The notes under the pieces: generated by a model
What the model saw: only the letters and a program-made list of their open reading frames with translations
Databases searched by the model: none
Told to the model about the DNA's origin: nothing
Position numbers and translations under genes: made by a program
NCBI GenBank assembly: GCA_041397825.1
Contig: JAWKVX010000002.1
Coordinates: 806,001 to 870,000 of the forward strand
DNA from: JANNSX01 sp041397825
GTDB taxonomy: Bacteria > Pseudomonadota > Alphaproteobacteria > Rhizobiales > Hyphomicrobiaceae
Direction: 5' to 3'
DNA: 64,000 nt
Part shown: positions 25,156 to 33,415 of the stretch, one piece after another
How the letters are laid out: every line of letters starts with the position of its first letter
Position numbering within the stretch: position 1 is the first letter of the stretch

Positions 25156-26724
25156 TCAAGCGGCTTCGGTGAGAGGCTGGCCAGGCACGCGGACATCGGC
25201 CGCGGGGTCGCTGCGCCGATGTCCCACACGTCGGACGAGCGACAGGATGACCAAGACCAGACCGAGCGGCGCGAGGACGACGCTCGTGCCCATCAAGGCG
25301 AAGACGACCGCGAACGCCCAAAGCATGGCGAGGCCGTGCTCGATCATGCCAATCATTTTCGATTGCGAATGGCGGCGCAGCATGCCGCGGCGATTGCCGG
25401 GCATCGGGTGCCAGAAGTTCAAGAGCGCGGTCGAGGTCGCCGCCATCGCCGCAATGAGAAAAACGATGAATGCCGCCAACGGCGATGAGACGAGTCCCAA
25501 TCCGATCACTGGCACGGCCAGGAGCATCAGCACGGGTCCGGCCACGGCCGTAAGCTTGGCAAGATCGACGGCGCCGCGCGTCACGGGTGCCGATGCGAGC
25601 AACTCAGGCGCATCCTCGCCCGACACGGTGATCCAAGCGATCGAGCCAGAGACCTGGGCCGCGATCATGACGATCGTCGGGCCAATGGACAGGGCCAGCG
25701 ACAGGGTCTCGCTGCGGATCAGAACGACGGCGATCGGGATCGTGTAGACGACCTGCAGGGCCAATTGCGCAAAGAAACTCGGATCGCGGAGCAGCAACCG
25801 CCATTCCTTGGCACGGAGGCACGTTCCAAGTCCGCTGCGGAAGGATCTGAACCTGGTTCGTCCCGACGGCGCTGCATCGGCGTCGCTGCCGGCGGACGCC
25901 AGGCTTGCCGCCGCAAATCGACCGGCGGCCCCGACCATCGCCAGGCTGAAGCCAAGTCCAGCCAGCATCAGCAGGATCGTGCTGGCGACGATGTTCCCTT
26001 GAGCGACGATGACGGGGATCCACAAGATGGCCGCCAGGCCCGTCGCCTGCTCGAGGAAGCTCGCATCGATTTGGTCCGTGATGGAGTCACGCCACGCTGC
26101 TGGCAGCATCGCCACGACTTGGGTGCCGAGGACGAAGGCGCCGGCCGTGCCGGCGGCCAGCAGATGCGCCATGAGGCGGGCTCGGCGCGGCCCCACGGCG
26201 AAGAACAATCCGACCACGAGCGCCAGCCCAATGGCCGTCGACAAAAGTGCGAACGCCACCAGCAGAACGTAGATGCCGAGCCAATGCGGACCGTCGAACA
26301 GTGCACCCATATGCGCGACGGGGAGTGCGAGAATAGCGATCGAGCCGAACGAACCAGCGGCAATCGAAACGACCTTGGCGGCGATCACGCGCGTGGCCGA
26401 CAACGGCGAGCCGAGCAGCAGATCGAGATCGGCGCGATGATAGAGCGCGCGGGTCAGGCCGAAGATGCCCTGCGCCAGCATCCAAGTGAAGGTCGCACCA
26501 AGGATCGCTGCGAGCGAGGCAATGCTGGCGCCGCGGGCGTGCAGATAGGGATCGAGGATCTCGACGAGCGGCCAGGCGAGCACGTGCATCGTCGCCAGCC
26601 CCACGACAACCAATGCTGCCACAGTTGCCGGACGCATGCTGCCAACCAGACCAGCCACGCCGCGCCATGCCAGCCTCAGATCGTGCCGGACGAGCCAGAG
26701 GAAGCTGCCAGGAGCCCATCTCAT
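25156..26724 (-). CDS. ABC exporter membrane protein
   Basis: A 522-residue polytopic protein with roughly ten to twelve membrane segments, for example MRPATVAALVVVGLATMHVL near the N-terminus and GLAMLWAFAVVFALMG near the C-terminus. It has no Walker motifs. Start chosen at ATG 26724, which overlaps the ATPase gene's stop as ATGA; the frame continues upstream to 27156 but as shadow of the ATPase gene. The pair forms a probable two-gene exporter of unknown substrate. I do not recognise a named family beyond ABC-2/exporter-like. Its stop is about 40 bases upstream of the DnaA box at the mraZ promoter, on the same strand, so readthrough into mraZ is possible. Confidence 0.75.
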   Translation of the reverse strand: MRWAPGSFLWLVRHDLRLAWRGVAGLVGSMRPATVAALVVVGLATMHVLAWPLVEILDPYLHARGASIASLAAILGATFTWMLAQGIFGLTRALYHRADLDLLLGSPLSATRVIAAKVVSIAAGSFGSIAILALPVAHMGALFDGPHWLGIYVLLVAFALLSTAIGLALVVGLFFAVGPRRARLMAHLLAAGTAGAFVLGTQVVAMLPAAWRDSITDQIDASFLEQATGLAAILWIPVIVAQGNIVASTILLMLAGLGFSLAMVGAAGRFAAASLASAGSDADAAPSGRTRFRSFRSGLGTCLRAKEWRLLLRDPSFFAQLALQVVYTIPIAVVLIRSETLSLALSIGPTIVMIAAQVSGSIAWITVSGEDAPELLASAPVTRGAVDLAKLTAVAGPVLMLLAVPVIGLGLVSSPLAAFIVFLIAAMAATSTALLNFWHPMPGNRRGMLRRHSQSKMIGMIEHGLAMLWAFAVVFALMGTSVVLAPLGLVLVILSLVRRVGHRRSDPAADVRVPGQPLTEAA

Positions 26725-27518
26725 GACGCGAGGGCACGCGGCCCGGTCAACGATAGGAACACGTCCTCGAGCGTCGACTGGCCGTGCCCGGCCAGCGTGC
26801 GCAACTCGTCCAGCGTGCCTTCGGCGGCGAGCCGGCCTTGATCGACGATGCCGATGCGGTCGGCCATGCGCTCGGCCACCTCGAGAATATGCGTCGTGAG
26901 AATGATCGTTGCCCCGGCGGCGACCCGCGACCTCAGCAGTCCCTTCACCTGTCGGGCAGCCCCCGCATCGATCCCCGTCAGCGGCTCGTCGAGCATGATG
27001 AGCCGGGGCTCGTGGATCAGTGCCCCGGCAAGAGCCAACTTCTGCTTCATGCCCCGCGAGAACCCTTCGGTTCTCTGCGCGCGCTGCGACGCGAGATCCA
27101 GGGCATCGAGAAGCTCGATGGCTCGCTGCTCGGCGACACGGGGTGGAACGCTCCAAAGCCCGGCGACGAACTCGAGATACTCGAGCGGCGTCAGCTTGTC
27201 GTAGAGCATCGGCTCGTCGGGCAGCCAGGCCATGATGCGCTTGGCGGCGATCGGATCGGCGAGCGCGTCGATCCCGAAAACCCGAATGGTGCCGGCATCC
27301 GGCTTCATCAGGCCGGCGATCATTCTCAAGGTCGTGGTCTTGCCCGCGCCGTTCGGGCCGAGAAGCGCATAAAGCTCCCCAGGACGCACGCGAAGATTCA
27401 TTCCCGATACGGCAAGCTTCGCGCCAAAGCTCTTGCGAACGCCTGCGAGGGCAAGCGCTGCCATTTCTTCCGATGCCGGATCGTTTGATCTCGGCACGCT
27501 TGTCAGCGAAGGTTTCAC
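26721..27518 (-). CDS. ABC transporter ATP-binding protein
   Basis: A 265-residue ATPase. Walker A is GPNGAGKTTTLRMIAG, the signature is represented by EGFSRGMKQKLALAGAL, and Walker B is LIMLDEPLTGID, with the H-loop in ILTTHILEVAE. It is of the export/drug-resistance (CcmA/NatA-like) branch and powers the overlapping membrane protein. The start is GTG at 27518; an in-frame ATG at 27464, preceded by GGAAGA, would remove 18 residues and still keep the whole domain, so the true start is uncertain. Confidence 0.92.
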   Translation of the reverse strand: MKPSLTSVPRSNDPASEEMAALALAGVRKSFGAKLAVSGMNLRVRPGELYALLGPNGAGKTTTLRMIAGLMKPDAGTIRVFGIDALADPIAAKRIMAWLPDEPMLYDKLTPLEYLEFVAGLWSVPPRVAEQRAIELLDALDLASQRAQRTEGFSRGMKQKLALAGALIHEPRLIMLDEPLTGIDAGAARQVKGLLRSRVAAGATIILTTHILEVAERMADRIGIVDQGRLAAEGTLDELRTLAGHGQSTLEDVFLSLTGPRALAS

Positions 27519-27578
27519 GTCGTCCCCAGCAGTCAGGTGAACCTGTGGAGACGCTAGCGGATCTGGCTTAGGGGCGAG

Positions 27579-27594
27579 TTAAGGTCCCCCTTAA
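27579..27594. repeat. Short perfect inverted repeat upstream of the ABC genes
   Basis: TTAAGG, four bases, CCTTAA. It lies about 60 bases before the ABC ATPase start and downstream of uspA, so it could be an operator or part of a terminator. Spacing of the two TTAA halves is eight bases, one more than a CtrA site. Confidence 0.35.
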
Positions 27595-27619
27595 ATGTAG
27601 GGTTTCGGAACCAGTCAGA

Positions 27620-28057
27620 TCACCGGCAGACGAGAACGGGGATGGCGCTGTGGGCCAACACGTCCATCGTCACACTCCCGAGGACGGCGGCCTTCAATCC
27701 GCCATGGCCATGCGAGGCCATGACGATTAGATCGCAGCCTTTGGTCTTCGCTGTCTCGAGAATCGCCCGGTATGCAATCTCGCTCGTCACGTGCACGCTT
27801 TCGCAGGGGATGCCGAGCCGTTCGGCGCCGTCGGCGATGTCACCCAACGTCCGCTTGGTGAATGCCGTCATCTGCTCGACAGCCTCAGGCGGCGCGATGA
27901 CCACCATCGGCCCGGCCACGACACTCCCCGGTGTCTCGGATGTCACCATGACGGCCACGATCTCGGACTTCAATGCCTGGGCCAAACGCAGCCCTTCCAC
28001 CACCGCTTTCGCAGCAAGCTTGGAGCCATCGGTGGCGATCAGAATGCGCTTGTACAT
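27620..28057 (-). CDS. Universal stress protein (UspA family)
   Basis: A 145-residue single-domain Usp. It begins YKRILIATDGSKLAAKAV, and the ATP-binding loop GHGGLKAAVLGSVTMDVL fits the G-2x-G-9x-G-S/T pattern, so it is likely an ATP-binding type. GGAGG stands before the ATG. It sits upstream of the ABC exporter on the same strand but with a 101-base gap and an inverted repeat between, so co-transcription is uncertain. Expected role is cytoplasmic stress adaptation; the trigger cannot be inferred. Confidence 0.92.
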   Translation of the reverse strand: MYKRILIATDGSKLAAKAVVEGLRLAQALKSEIVAVMVTSETPGSVVAGPMVVIAPPEAVEQMTAFTKRTLGDIADGAERLGIPCESVHVTSEIAYRAILETAKTKGCDLIVMASHGHGGLKAAVLGSVTMDVLAHSAIPVLVCR

Positions 28058-28388
28058 GGCGGCCTCCGTTCAAAGGCGATAGCGAGCGCCGCCACTGTCG
28101 AGGTCGGAACGGTGCCCGTGAACGGCTCGGCCCATCGGACAGCGAAGGCGAGGTCAGGCATCAGGCTGAGCCGCGATCTCCGCGGTGGGTCGACATGCGC
28201 GCGGCTTCCGGTCATCATCGACGACCTCATTTCCCGAACCCAAGCGCAGCACACCACCATTTGCACTGGCCAAGCCGGTAACAACATTTTGCGAGAATCT
28301 ACGACTTCGAGCTCGACGTCCTTGATGGCGGTCAAACGGCATCACCGCCGTCGGTTGCCACGCATAAAACCCGCCCGTCCCGCCGATC
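28058..28388. other. 331-base intergenic region upstream of uspA
   Basis: No gene is supported here. It should contain the uspA promoter on the minus strand, but no clear -35/-10 pair was found. A six-base inverted repeat GGCGGT...ACCGCC is near 28329-28351. Confidence 0.45.
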
Positions 28389-28919
28389 TCAAGTCGGCCC
28401 TCTCGACCACGCCTCCGCATAGGCGGACGCCGCTGCGATCAACTCATCATGCGTGACTGAGAGACCGGCCGCCACAATGCACAGACCGTCGGCCCCCAGC
28501 GCCCGATTTGGACCTCGTGCCCAACGAGCCATGCGAGTGAGCGTCAAGCGCTTCTCCGCCTCGGGATCGACCGCGACGACGAGCACGTTCTGACCATGTG
28601 ACGACCACGTCGACAAACCTGTGACAGCCGCCCACGGAATGGGCTCCTGTGCGACACGGACGTCCCGGATGCCGTCCGGCGACAAGGTCAAGACGACACG
28701 GTCGGCCGTAGCAAGTCGCCATAGGGCGATGGCGGTGCATAGGCCGAAGAAGGGGACGCCGATCCAGACCACCAATTGAGGGAAGCTGCCGGTCGGCGCC
28801 AATCCTGCCCAGGCGACCCAGACCGACAATCCGGTCATGGCCAGGCCCAAGAGGCTCAGCATCAGTAGCCGCCGTCGGGAGCCCGTGATCTCAATCGTCC
28901 GCGTGGTGTCGATGGTCAG
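28389..28919 (-). CDS. Small membrane protein with PH-like domain (STM3941-like), probable CTG start
   Basis: Two membrane helices near the N-terminus (LSLLGLAMTGLSVWVAWAGL and VVWIGVPFFGLCTAIALW) are followed by a PH-like soluble part (LTLSPDGIRDVRV, then IPWAAVTGLSTW, and a DPEAEKRL to RALGADGLCI segment). This matches the STM3941-type family, function unknown. The first ATG is 28862 but has no ribosome-binding site, and the conserved N-terminal strand ending in TGSRRRLL lies before it. In frame, GGGAGGG stands six bases before a CTG at 28919 and a stop lies further upstream with no ATG, GTG or TTG. I therefore place the start at the CTG, giving 176 residues. Confidence 0.65.
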   Translation of the reverse strand: MTIDTTRTIEITGSRRRLLMLSLLGLAMTGLSVWVAWAGLAPTGSFPQLVVWIGVPFFGLCTAIALWRLATADRVVLTLSPDGIRDVRVAQEPIPWAAVTGLSTWSSHGQNVLVVAVDPEAEKRLTLTRMARWARGPNRALGADGLCIVAAGLSVTHDELIAAASAYAEAWSRGPT

Positions 28920-29055
28920 TCGATCCCTCCCACTGCGACCTCCGGGCTACCGGGATGGCCTTGCTTGCCCGACCTCGCCAAATCCACTATCGCTTCCCCG
29001 CACGCCCGGTCGCGCCTCCTGTTCGCCGGGACACGAACAATCGGAGTTGGGACTC

Positions 29056-29469
29056 ATGCCTGCCACCCTAAGCCATCACGAAGCCCTGATCTATGTCATG
29101 GTGACGATCTCGGCGGTCGACCGGGCGATGAGCGATGCGGAGCTGTCGCGCATCGGCCAGATCGTCAGCAACCTGCCGGTGTTCCAGGACTTCGATGAGA
29201 ACGATCTGGTGACGACCGCGCAAGCCTGCGGCGAGGTGCTCGCGGGCGACGACGGGCTGAACAAGGGTCTCGGCCTCATCAAGCGCGCCTTGCCGTCGCA
29301 TCTCCGCGAGACCGCCTATGCACTCGCCGTCGAAGTTGCAGCCGCCGATCTGCAGATCCAGAAGGAGGAGCGCCGGTTCCTGGAGATGCTGGCCGAGCAT
29401 CTCGAGATCTCCAAGCTGGTCGTCGCCGCCATCGAGCGTGGCGCGCGCGCCCGGCACCGGACGCTCTAG
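29056..29469 (+). CDS. TerB family protein (tellurite-resistance/DjlA-like fold)
   Basis: A 137-residue all-helical protein. Its two Asp/Glu-bearing helix pairs, VTISAVDRAMSDAELSRIG and LAVEVAAADLQIQKEERRFL, match the TerB metal-binding repeats. No membrane segment. GGAG lies about 13 bases before ATG 29056. Isolated TerB genes are common in alphaproteobacteria and are not evidence of tellurite resistance on their own. It is divergent from the small membrane protein and followed 18 bases later by the GST-like gene, so those two are probably co-transcribed. Confidence 0.85.
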   Translation: MPATLSHHEALIYVMVTISAVDRAMSDAELSRIGQIVSNLPVFQDFDENDLVTTAQACGEVLAGDDGLNKGLGLIKRALPSHLRETAYALAVEVAAADLQIQKEERRFLEMLAEHLEISKLVVAAIERGARARHRTL

Positions 29470-29487
29470 GACCGAGGGTTGTGGACC

Positions 29488-30132
29488 ATGGTAGAGTACA
29501 CCCTCTACGCCTTCGCGCAGTCCGGCAACGCCTATAAGCCGGCGCTGATGCTGGCGCTCTCGGGTGCCGATTGGGCGCCGCGATTCGTCGACTACTTCAA
29601 TGGCGAGACCCGGACCCCGGCCTATCGCACCGAGGTGAACGAGATGGGCGAGGTACCCGTGCTCGAGCACAAGGGTCGGAAGCTCGCGCAGTCCGCCGTC
29701 ATTCTCGACTATCTGGCCGAGACGCTCGGCCGATTTGGCTGGCGTGACGAGGACGAGCGGCGGGAGATCCTGCGCTGGCTGTTCTGGGACAACCACAAGC
29801 TCACCAGCTACACCGCGACCTACCGTTTTCTCCGGACCTTCATGCGCGACAAGACGGATCTGGCCGTGCTCGACTTCTTCAAGGCGCGCATGACCGCAGC
29901 GCTCGGCATTCTCGACGGCCGGCTCGCCCGGCAGCCATTCGTTGCCGTCGCCGACCGGCCGACCATCGCCGACATCTCACTCGCCGGTTATCTCTTCTTC
30001 GACGACGAGATCGGGCTCGATTGGTCGAGTCATCCGAACGTCAAGGCCTGGCGCGATCGTCTCCAGGAGCTGCCGGGTTGGCGGCATCCCTACGATCTGC
30101 TGCCCGGGCATCCGCTCCCTGCCAAGGGCTAA
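29488..30132 (+). CDS. Glutathione S-transferase family protein
   Basis: A 214-residue GST. The N-terminal thioredoxin domain (VEYTLYAFAQSGNAYKPALM) has Ser in the usual catalytic position (AQSGN), then EVPVLEHKGRKLAQSAVIL with the conserved cis-Pro and glutathione-binding residues. The C-terminal helical domain contains PTIADISLAGYL. It is not closely related to the GST at 8089. An in-frame TTG at 29479 is possible, but ATG 29488 is preferred. It ends four bases before the BtuF-like gene. Confidence 0.87.
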   Translation: MVEYTLYAFAQSGNAYKPALMLALSGADWAPRFVDYFNGETRTPAYRTEVNEMGEVPVLEHKGRKLAQSAVILDYLAETLGRFGWRDEDERREILRWLFWDNHKLTSYTATYRFLRTFMRDKTDLAVLDFFKARMTAALGILDGRLARQPFVAVADRPTIADISLAGYLFFDDEIGLDWSSHPNVKAWRDRLQELPGWRHPYDLLPGHPLPAKG

Positions 30133-30136
30133 GCGT

Positions 30137-31060
30137 ATGCGTGTCGTCTCGCTCATCGCCTCGGCGACCGAGATCGTATCGGGGCTCGGCTACGGCCATT
30201 GCCTGGTCGCGCGCAGTCACGAGTGCGACAATCCTCCCGACGTCCTCCACTTGCCGGCGATCACCTCGCCGAAGTTCGAGCTCACGGGCGATAGTCTCGA
30301 TATCGATCGCCAGGTGAAGGCAGTCGTCGCCGATGGTCTCGCCGTCTATCACGTCGATGCGGAGGCGCTCGAGCGGCTGAAGCCCGATGTCATCGTCACG
30401 CAGGACCAATGCGAGGTCTGCGCCGTCTCGCTGGCCGATGTCGAGAGGGCGGTGTGTCAGTGGGCCGGGGTCCAGGCGAGGATCGTGTCGCTGAAGCCGG
30501 ATTGTCTCGCCGATCTCGATGCCGATATCCGGCGTGTGGCCGCTGCTCTCGCCGATCCCGCCGCCGGCGACCGGCTCATTGGCGGGATGCGCGAGAGGAT
30601 CGGCCGTGTGGCCCAGGCCACGGCGGCGCTGACACGACCGCGCGTCGCCTTCATCGAGTGGATCGCGCCGCTCATGTCCGGTGGCAACTGGATGCCGGAG
30701 CTGATCGCTGCGGCGGGCGGCGACAACCTGTTCGGCGAGGCCGGCAAGCATTCGGGCTACATGACGTTCGAGGCGCTTGCCGCGGCCGATCCCGACATCA
30801 TCATCGTCGCGCCGTGTGGCTTCGACCTCGAGCGGACACGGCAGGAGATGCCGCTGCTCGTCGGAGAGCCCGGCTGGCCGGCGCTCTCCGCCGTCCGCTC
30901 GGGTCGCGTCGCCATCGCCGACGGCAATCTCTATTTCAACCGCCCTGGTCCGGGACTGGCCGAGACGGCCGAAATCATCGGCGAGATCCTGCATCCGGAC
31001 CATGTCGACCTCGGGCACAAGGGCCGGGCATGGATACCGTTCGGCGATTTCGCTCACTGA
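30137..31060 (+). CDS. BtuF-like substrate-binding fold protein without signal peptide
   Basis: A 307-residue class III periplasmic-binding-protein fold, with the family start RVVSLIASATEIVSGLG, the segment ERLKPDVIVTQDQCEVC, and the C-terminal lobe LAAADPDIIIVAPCGFD. It resembles cobalamin- or metal-complex-binding BtuF proteins. However it begins directly at the first strand: there is no signal peptide or lipobox, and no BtuC/BtuD genes are near. A cytoplasmic binding or enzymatic role is more likely than transport. The start is fixed by the short spacer to the GST gene and by the homology. Confidence 0.8.
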   Translation: MRVVSLIASATEIVSGLGYGHCLVARSHECDNPPDVLHLPAITSPKFELTGDSLDIDRQVKAVVADGLAVYHVDAEALERLKPDVIVTQDQCEVCAVSLADVERAVCQWAGVQARIVSLKPDCLADLDADIRRVAAALADPAAGDRLIGGMRERIGRVAQATAALTRPRVAFIEWIAPLMSGGNWMPELIAAAGGDNLFGEAGKHSGYMTFEALAAADPDIIIVAPCGFDLERTRQEMPLLVGEPGWPALSAVRSGRVAIADGNLYFNRPGPGLAETAEIIGEILHPDHVDLGHKGRAWIPFGDFAH

Positions 31061-31124
31061 AAGTTGTCTCGTTCGGCACCGATCCGCTTTGACGGGCCGA
31101 TCAGTTTCAGCCTAGCCTCCCGGC

Positions 31125-31706
31125 ATGAAGAGCATGCTCTCGGGCACGATATCGATACTCGCTGGCGTCGTCGTCCTCCTCGGGCTGACGGTTCTCGCCA
31201 CAGCGCAGAGCGTGCCGAGGCCGACGCCGCAGGAGCTCGACTCCCTGTTCGCGACCCTCAAGGCGGCGCAGAGCGAGCCCGAGGCGCGCGTCGCCGAGCT
31301 CGCCATCTGGGCGGCATGGATCAAGTCGGGGAGCGACGAGATCGACAAGCTGACCGGCCTCGCGCTCGAGGCCATGCAGACGCAGGACTACCAGGAAGCG
31401 CTGGCGACGCTCGATGTGGTCGTCGCCAAGATGCCGGACTTCGCCGAGGGTTGGAACAAGCGTGCGACCGTGCTCTACATCGTCGGCGATCTCGACCGGT
31501 CGATGGCGGATATCGACAAGGTACTGGCGCTGGAACCCCGCCACTTCGGCGCCATCTCCGGCATCGGCCTGATCCAGATCGCCAAGGGCAATAAGCCGGC
31601 GGCGCTAGAGGCCTATCGCAAGGTCATCGAGATCTACCCCTTGAGCCCCGGCGCGCTTCAGAGCATCGAGAGCTTGCAGAAGGAAGTCGAGGGCGACCCG
31701 ACCTAA
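31125..31706 (+). CDS. Secreted tetratricopeptide-repeat protein
   Basis: A 193-residue protein with a Sec-type signal peptide (ILAGVVVLLGLTVLATAQS, cleavage near residue 28), then two to three TPR units (YQEALATLDVVVAKMPDFAEG, and LDRSMADIDKVLALEPRHFG, and KPAALEAYRKVIEIYPLSPG). It is probably periplasmic and acts as a binding scaffold. This kind of single-copy TPR protein is common in alphaproteobacteria without known function. Its stop overlaps that of the convergent SnoaL-like gene by three bases. Confidence 0.82.
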   Translation: MKSMLSGTISILAGVVVLLGLTVLATAQSVPRPTPQELDSLFATLKAAQSEPEARVAELAIWAAWIKSGSDEIDKLTGLALEAMQTQDYQEALATLDVVVAKMPDFAEGWNKRATVLYIVGDLDRSMADIDKVLALEPRHFGAISGIGLIQIAKGNKPAALEAYRKVIEIYPLSPGALQSIESLQKEVEGDPT

Positions 31707-32122
31707 CGCGTCATGACACCCAACTGGCTGAGCAACCCGAGCGTGTCCTCCAGATAGGTGAAGTCGACGATCCGGCCGTTCTGGAAGCGATAGAGGTCGA
31801 CGCCGACGATGTTGATCGGCCGGCCACTTGGCGGCCGGCCGAGAAAGGGGCCGGTCTGCGTACCCGTCAGGCGGAAACGGCAGGCGACGCGATCGTCCTC
31901 GCCGATCAGGTCGAGCACCTCCTCGCGAAGATCGGGGAGCCCGGTCCGCCAGGCCCGGACGAGCGCCTTTAGGTCGGGCAGCCCCACGGTCCGATCGCTC
32001 GCCGGATCGTGAAACGCGAGATCCGGCGAGAATAGTTCGTCCACGAGATCGAGTTCCCCCGCGCTCCAGATCCTGGCGTAGATCCGCCGAACGACCGCCT
32101 TGTTACGCTCCCTCTCGCTCAC
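31703..32122 (-). CDS. SnoaL-like ester cyclase family protein
   Basis: A 139-residue NTF2-fold protein. The family signature is visible as NKAVVRRIYARIWSAGEL, LDLVDELFSPDLAFHDP, and the later VDLYRFQNGRIVDFTYLED. The GTG at 32122 starts the homology (SERERNKAVV); an in-frame ATG at 32239 would run into the divergent zapE leader. Members include polyketide cyclases and delta-isomerase-like enzymes, but most bacterial ones have unknown substrates. Divergent from zapE with 91 bases between them. Confidence 0.8.
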   Translation of the reverse strand: MSERERNKAVVRRIYARIWSAGELDLVDELFSPDLAFHDPASDRTVGLPDLKALVRAWRTGLPDLREEVLDLIGEDDRVACRFRLTGTQTGPFLGRPPSGRPINIVGVDLYRFQNGRIVDFTYLEDTLGLLSQLGVMTR

Positions 32123-32213
32123 GTTTCCGCGTCCTGTTGCCCATCGCCGCCAGGACCGATATTCGTCGCATCCGCAGTTTGGCGCAATCAACCACGGCTC
32201 ACCCCTCCCACCG

Positions 32214-33326
32214 ATGTCGGCTCCGGATCGTCTCATCACACGCTACCGCGCCCGGCTCGCAGAGGGCACGCTGGAGCCCGATTCACAGCAGGCGCTCGCG
32301 GTCGAGAAGCTCCAGGCGCTCGCGAACCGCCTGAACCACTCGGATCAGGCTAACGGCGGGCTCATCGGCTATCTTACGCGCCGGCGCAGCGATCCGCCGA
32401 AGGGGCTCTATCTCGCCGGCGAGGTCGGGCGCGGCAAGACGATGCTGATGGACCTCTTCTTCGATGCGGTCGATCTCCAACCGAAACGGCGCGTCCACTT
32501 CCACGCCTTCATGCAGGAGACCCACGCCCGGCTGAACGTCGCGCGCCGCACCAGCGTCGCCGATCCGATCGCGCCGGTCGCCCAGGCCATCGCCGGGGAG
32601 GCGAAACTCCTCTGCTTCGACGAGCTGTTCGTCACGGATATTGCCGATGCGATGATCCTCGGACGGCTCTTCGCGGGACTGTTCGCGCAGGGAATCGTCG
32701 TCGTCGCGACCTCGAACGCCTTGCCCGGCGATCTCTACAAGGATGGTCTCAATCGCGCCCTGTTCCTGCCGTTCGTCGAGCTGATCGAGGCCAACATGGA
32801 CCTGCTGGTCCTCGAGGCGGAGCGCGACTATCGCCAGGACCGGCTCGCCGGCCGAACCCTTTACTTCACGCCGGCGAACGCCAAGGCGCGGGCCGGGCTC
32901 CGCTCGGTCTTCCGGCGCCTGACCGGGCTGCATCAGGGCCGGCCGGCCCGTCTCGAGGTGAACGGCCGGACGCTCGCCATTCCCGAGGCCTGGGCAGGTG
33001 TCGCCTGGCTGCAGTTCAGCGATCTGTGCGAACAGCCACTCGGCCCCGCCGACTATCTGGCGATCGCGCGCGCCTATCACACCGTCATCATCGAGGGCGT
33101 GCCACAGATGGGGCCTGAGAGCCGGAACGCGGCCCGGCGGTTCATCACGCTCATCGACACGCTCTATGACGCTCACACACGCCTCATCGTCGCCGCGGAT
33201 GCGGAGCCGGACGAGCTCTACGTCGCCGGCGATGGTGCGCAGTGGTTCGAGCGCGCCGCCTCGCGCCTCGAGGAGATGCGCAGCGCGGCCTATGCCGCCG
33301 GGCATGGTCCGTCGCCACAGGCATAG
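32214..33326 (+). CDS. zapE: Cell division ATPase ZapE (AFG1-like)
   Basis: A 370-residue AFG1/LACE1-type ATPase. Walker A is GEVGRGKT at residues 69-76, after PKGLYLA, and Walker B is LLCFDELF at 132-139, followed by VTDIADAMILGRLF. In E. coli ZapE associates with the Z ring and destabilises FtsZ filaments under stress; the mitochondrial relative acts in protein quality control. The start was set at ATG 32214 from homology, although the frame is open further back. It sits inside the segment proposed to be inverted, flanked by unrelated genes, so it is not part of the dcw operon. Confidence 0.9.
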   Translation: MSAPDRLITRYRARLAEGTLEPDSQQALAVEKLQALANRLNHSDQANGGLIGYLTRRRSDPPKGLYLAGEVGRGKTMLMDLFFDAVDLQPKRRVHFHAFMQETHARLNVARRTSVADPIAPVAQAIAGEAKLLCFDELFVTDIADAMILGRLFAGLFAQGIVVVATSNALPGDLYKDGLNRALFLPFVELIEANMDLLVLEAERDYRQDRLAGRTLYFTPANAKARAGLRSVFRRLTGLHQGRPARLEVNGRTLAIPEAWAGVAWLQFSDLCEQPLGPADYLAIARAYHTVIIEGVPQMGPESRNAARRFITLIDTLYDAHTRLIVAADAEPDELYVAGDGAQWFERAASRLEEMRSAAYAAGHGPSPQA

Positions 33327-33415
33327 CTGCCGGCTCGACGCGGCGGGGCGGGCGGATTGTCGGCCGGCTCGGCATTTGCGATGCTCGCCCGACACCGCAG
33401 CCTCCGGAGGCGTCG

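Noticed and set aside
27579..27594. CtrA-like site (TTAA halves)
   Set aside because: The halves are eight bases apart, not seven, and form a perfect inverted repeat instead, so a CtrA call is unsupported.
29056..29469. Tellurite resistance locus
   Set aside because: A lone TerB gene without terC/terD/terZ is not a resistance operon.
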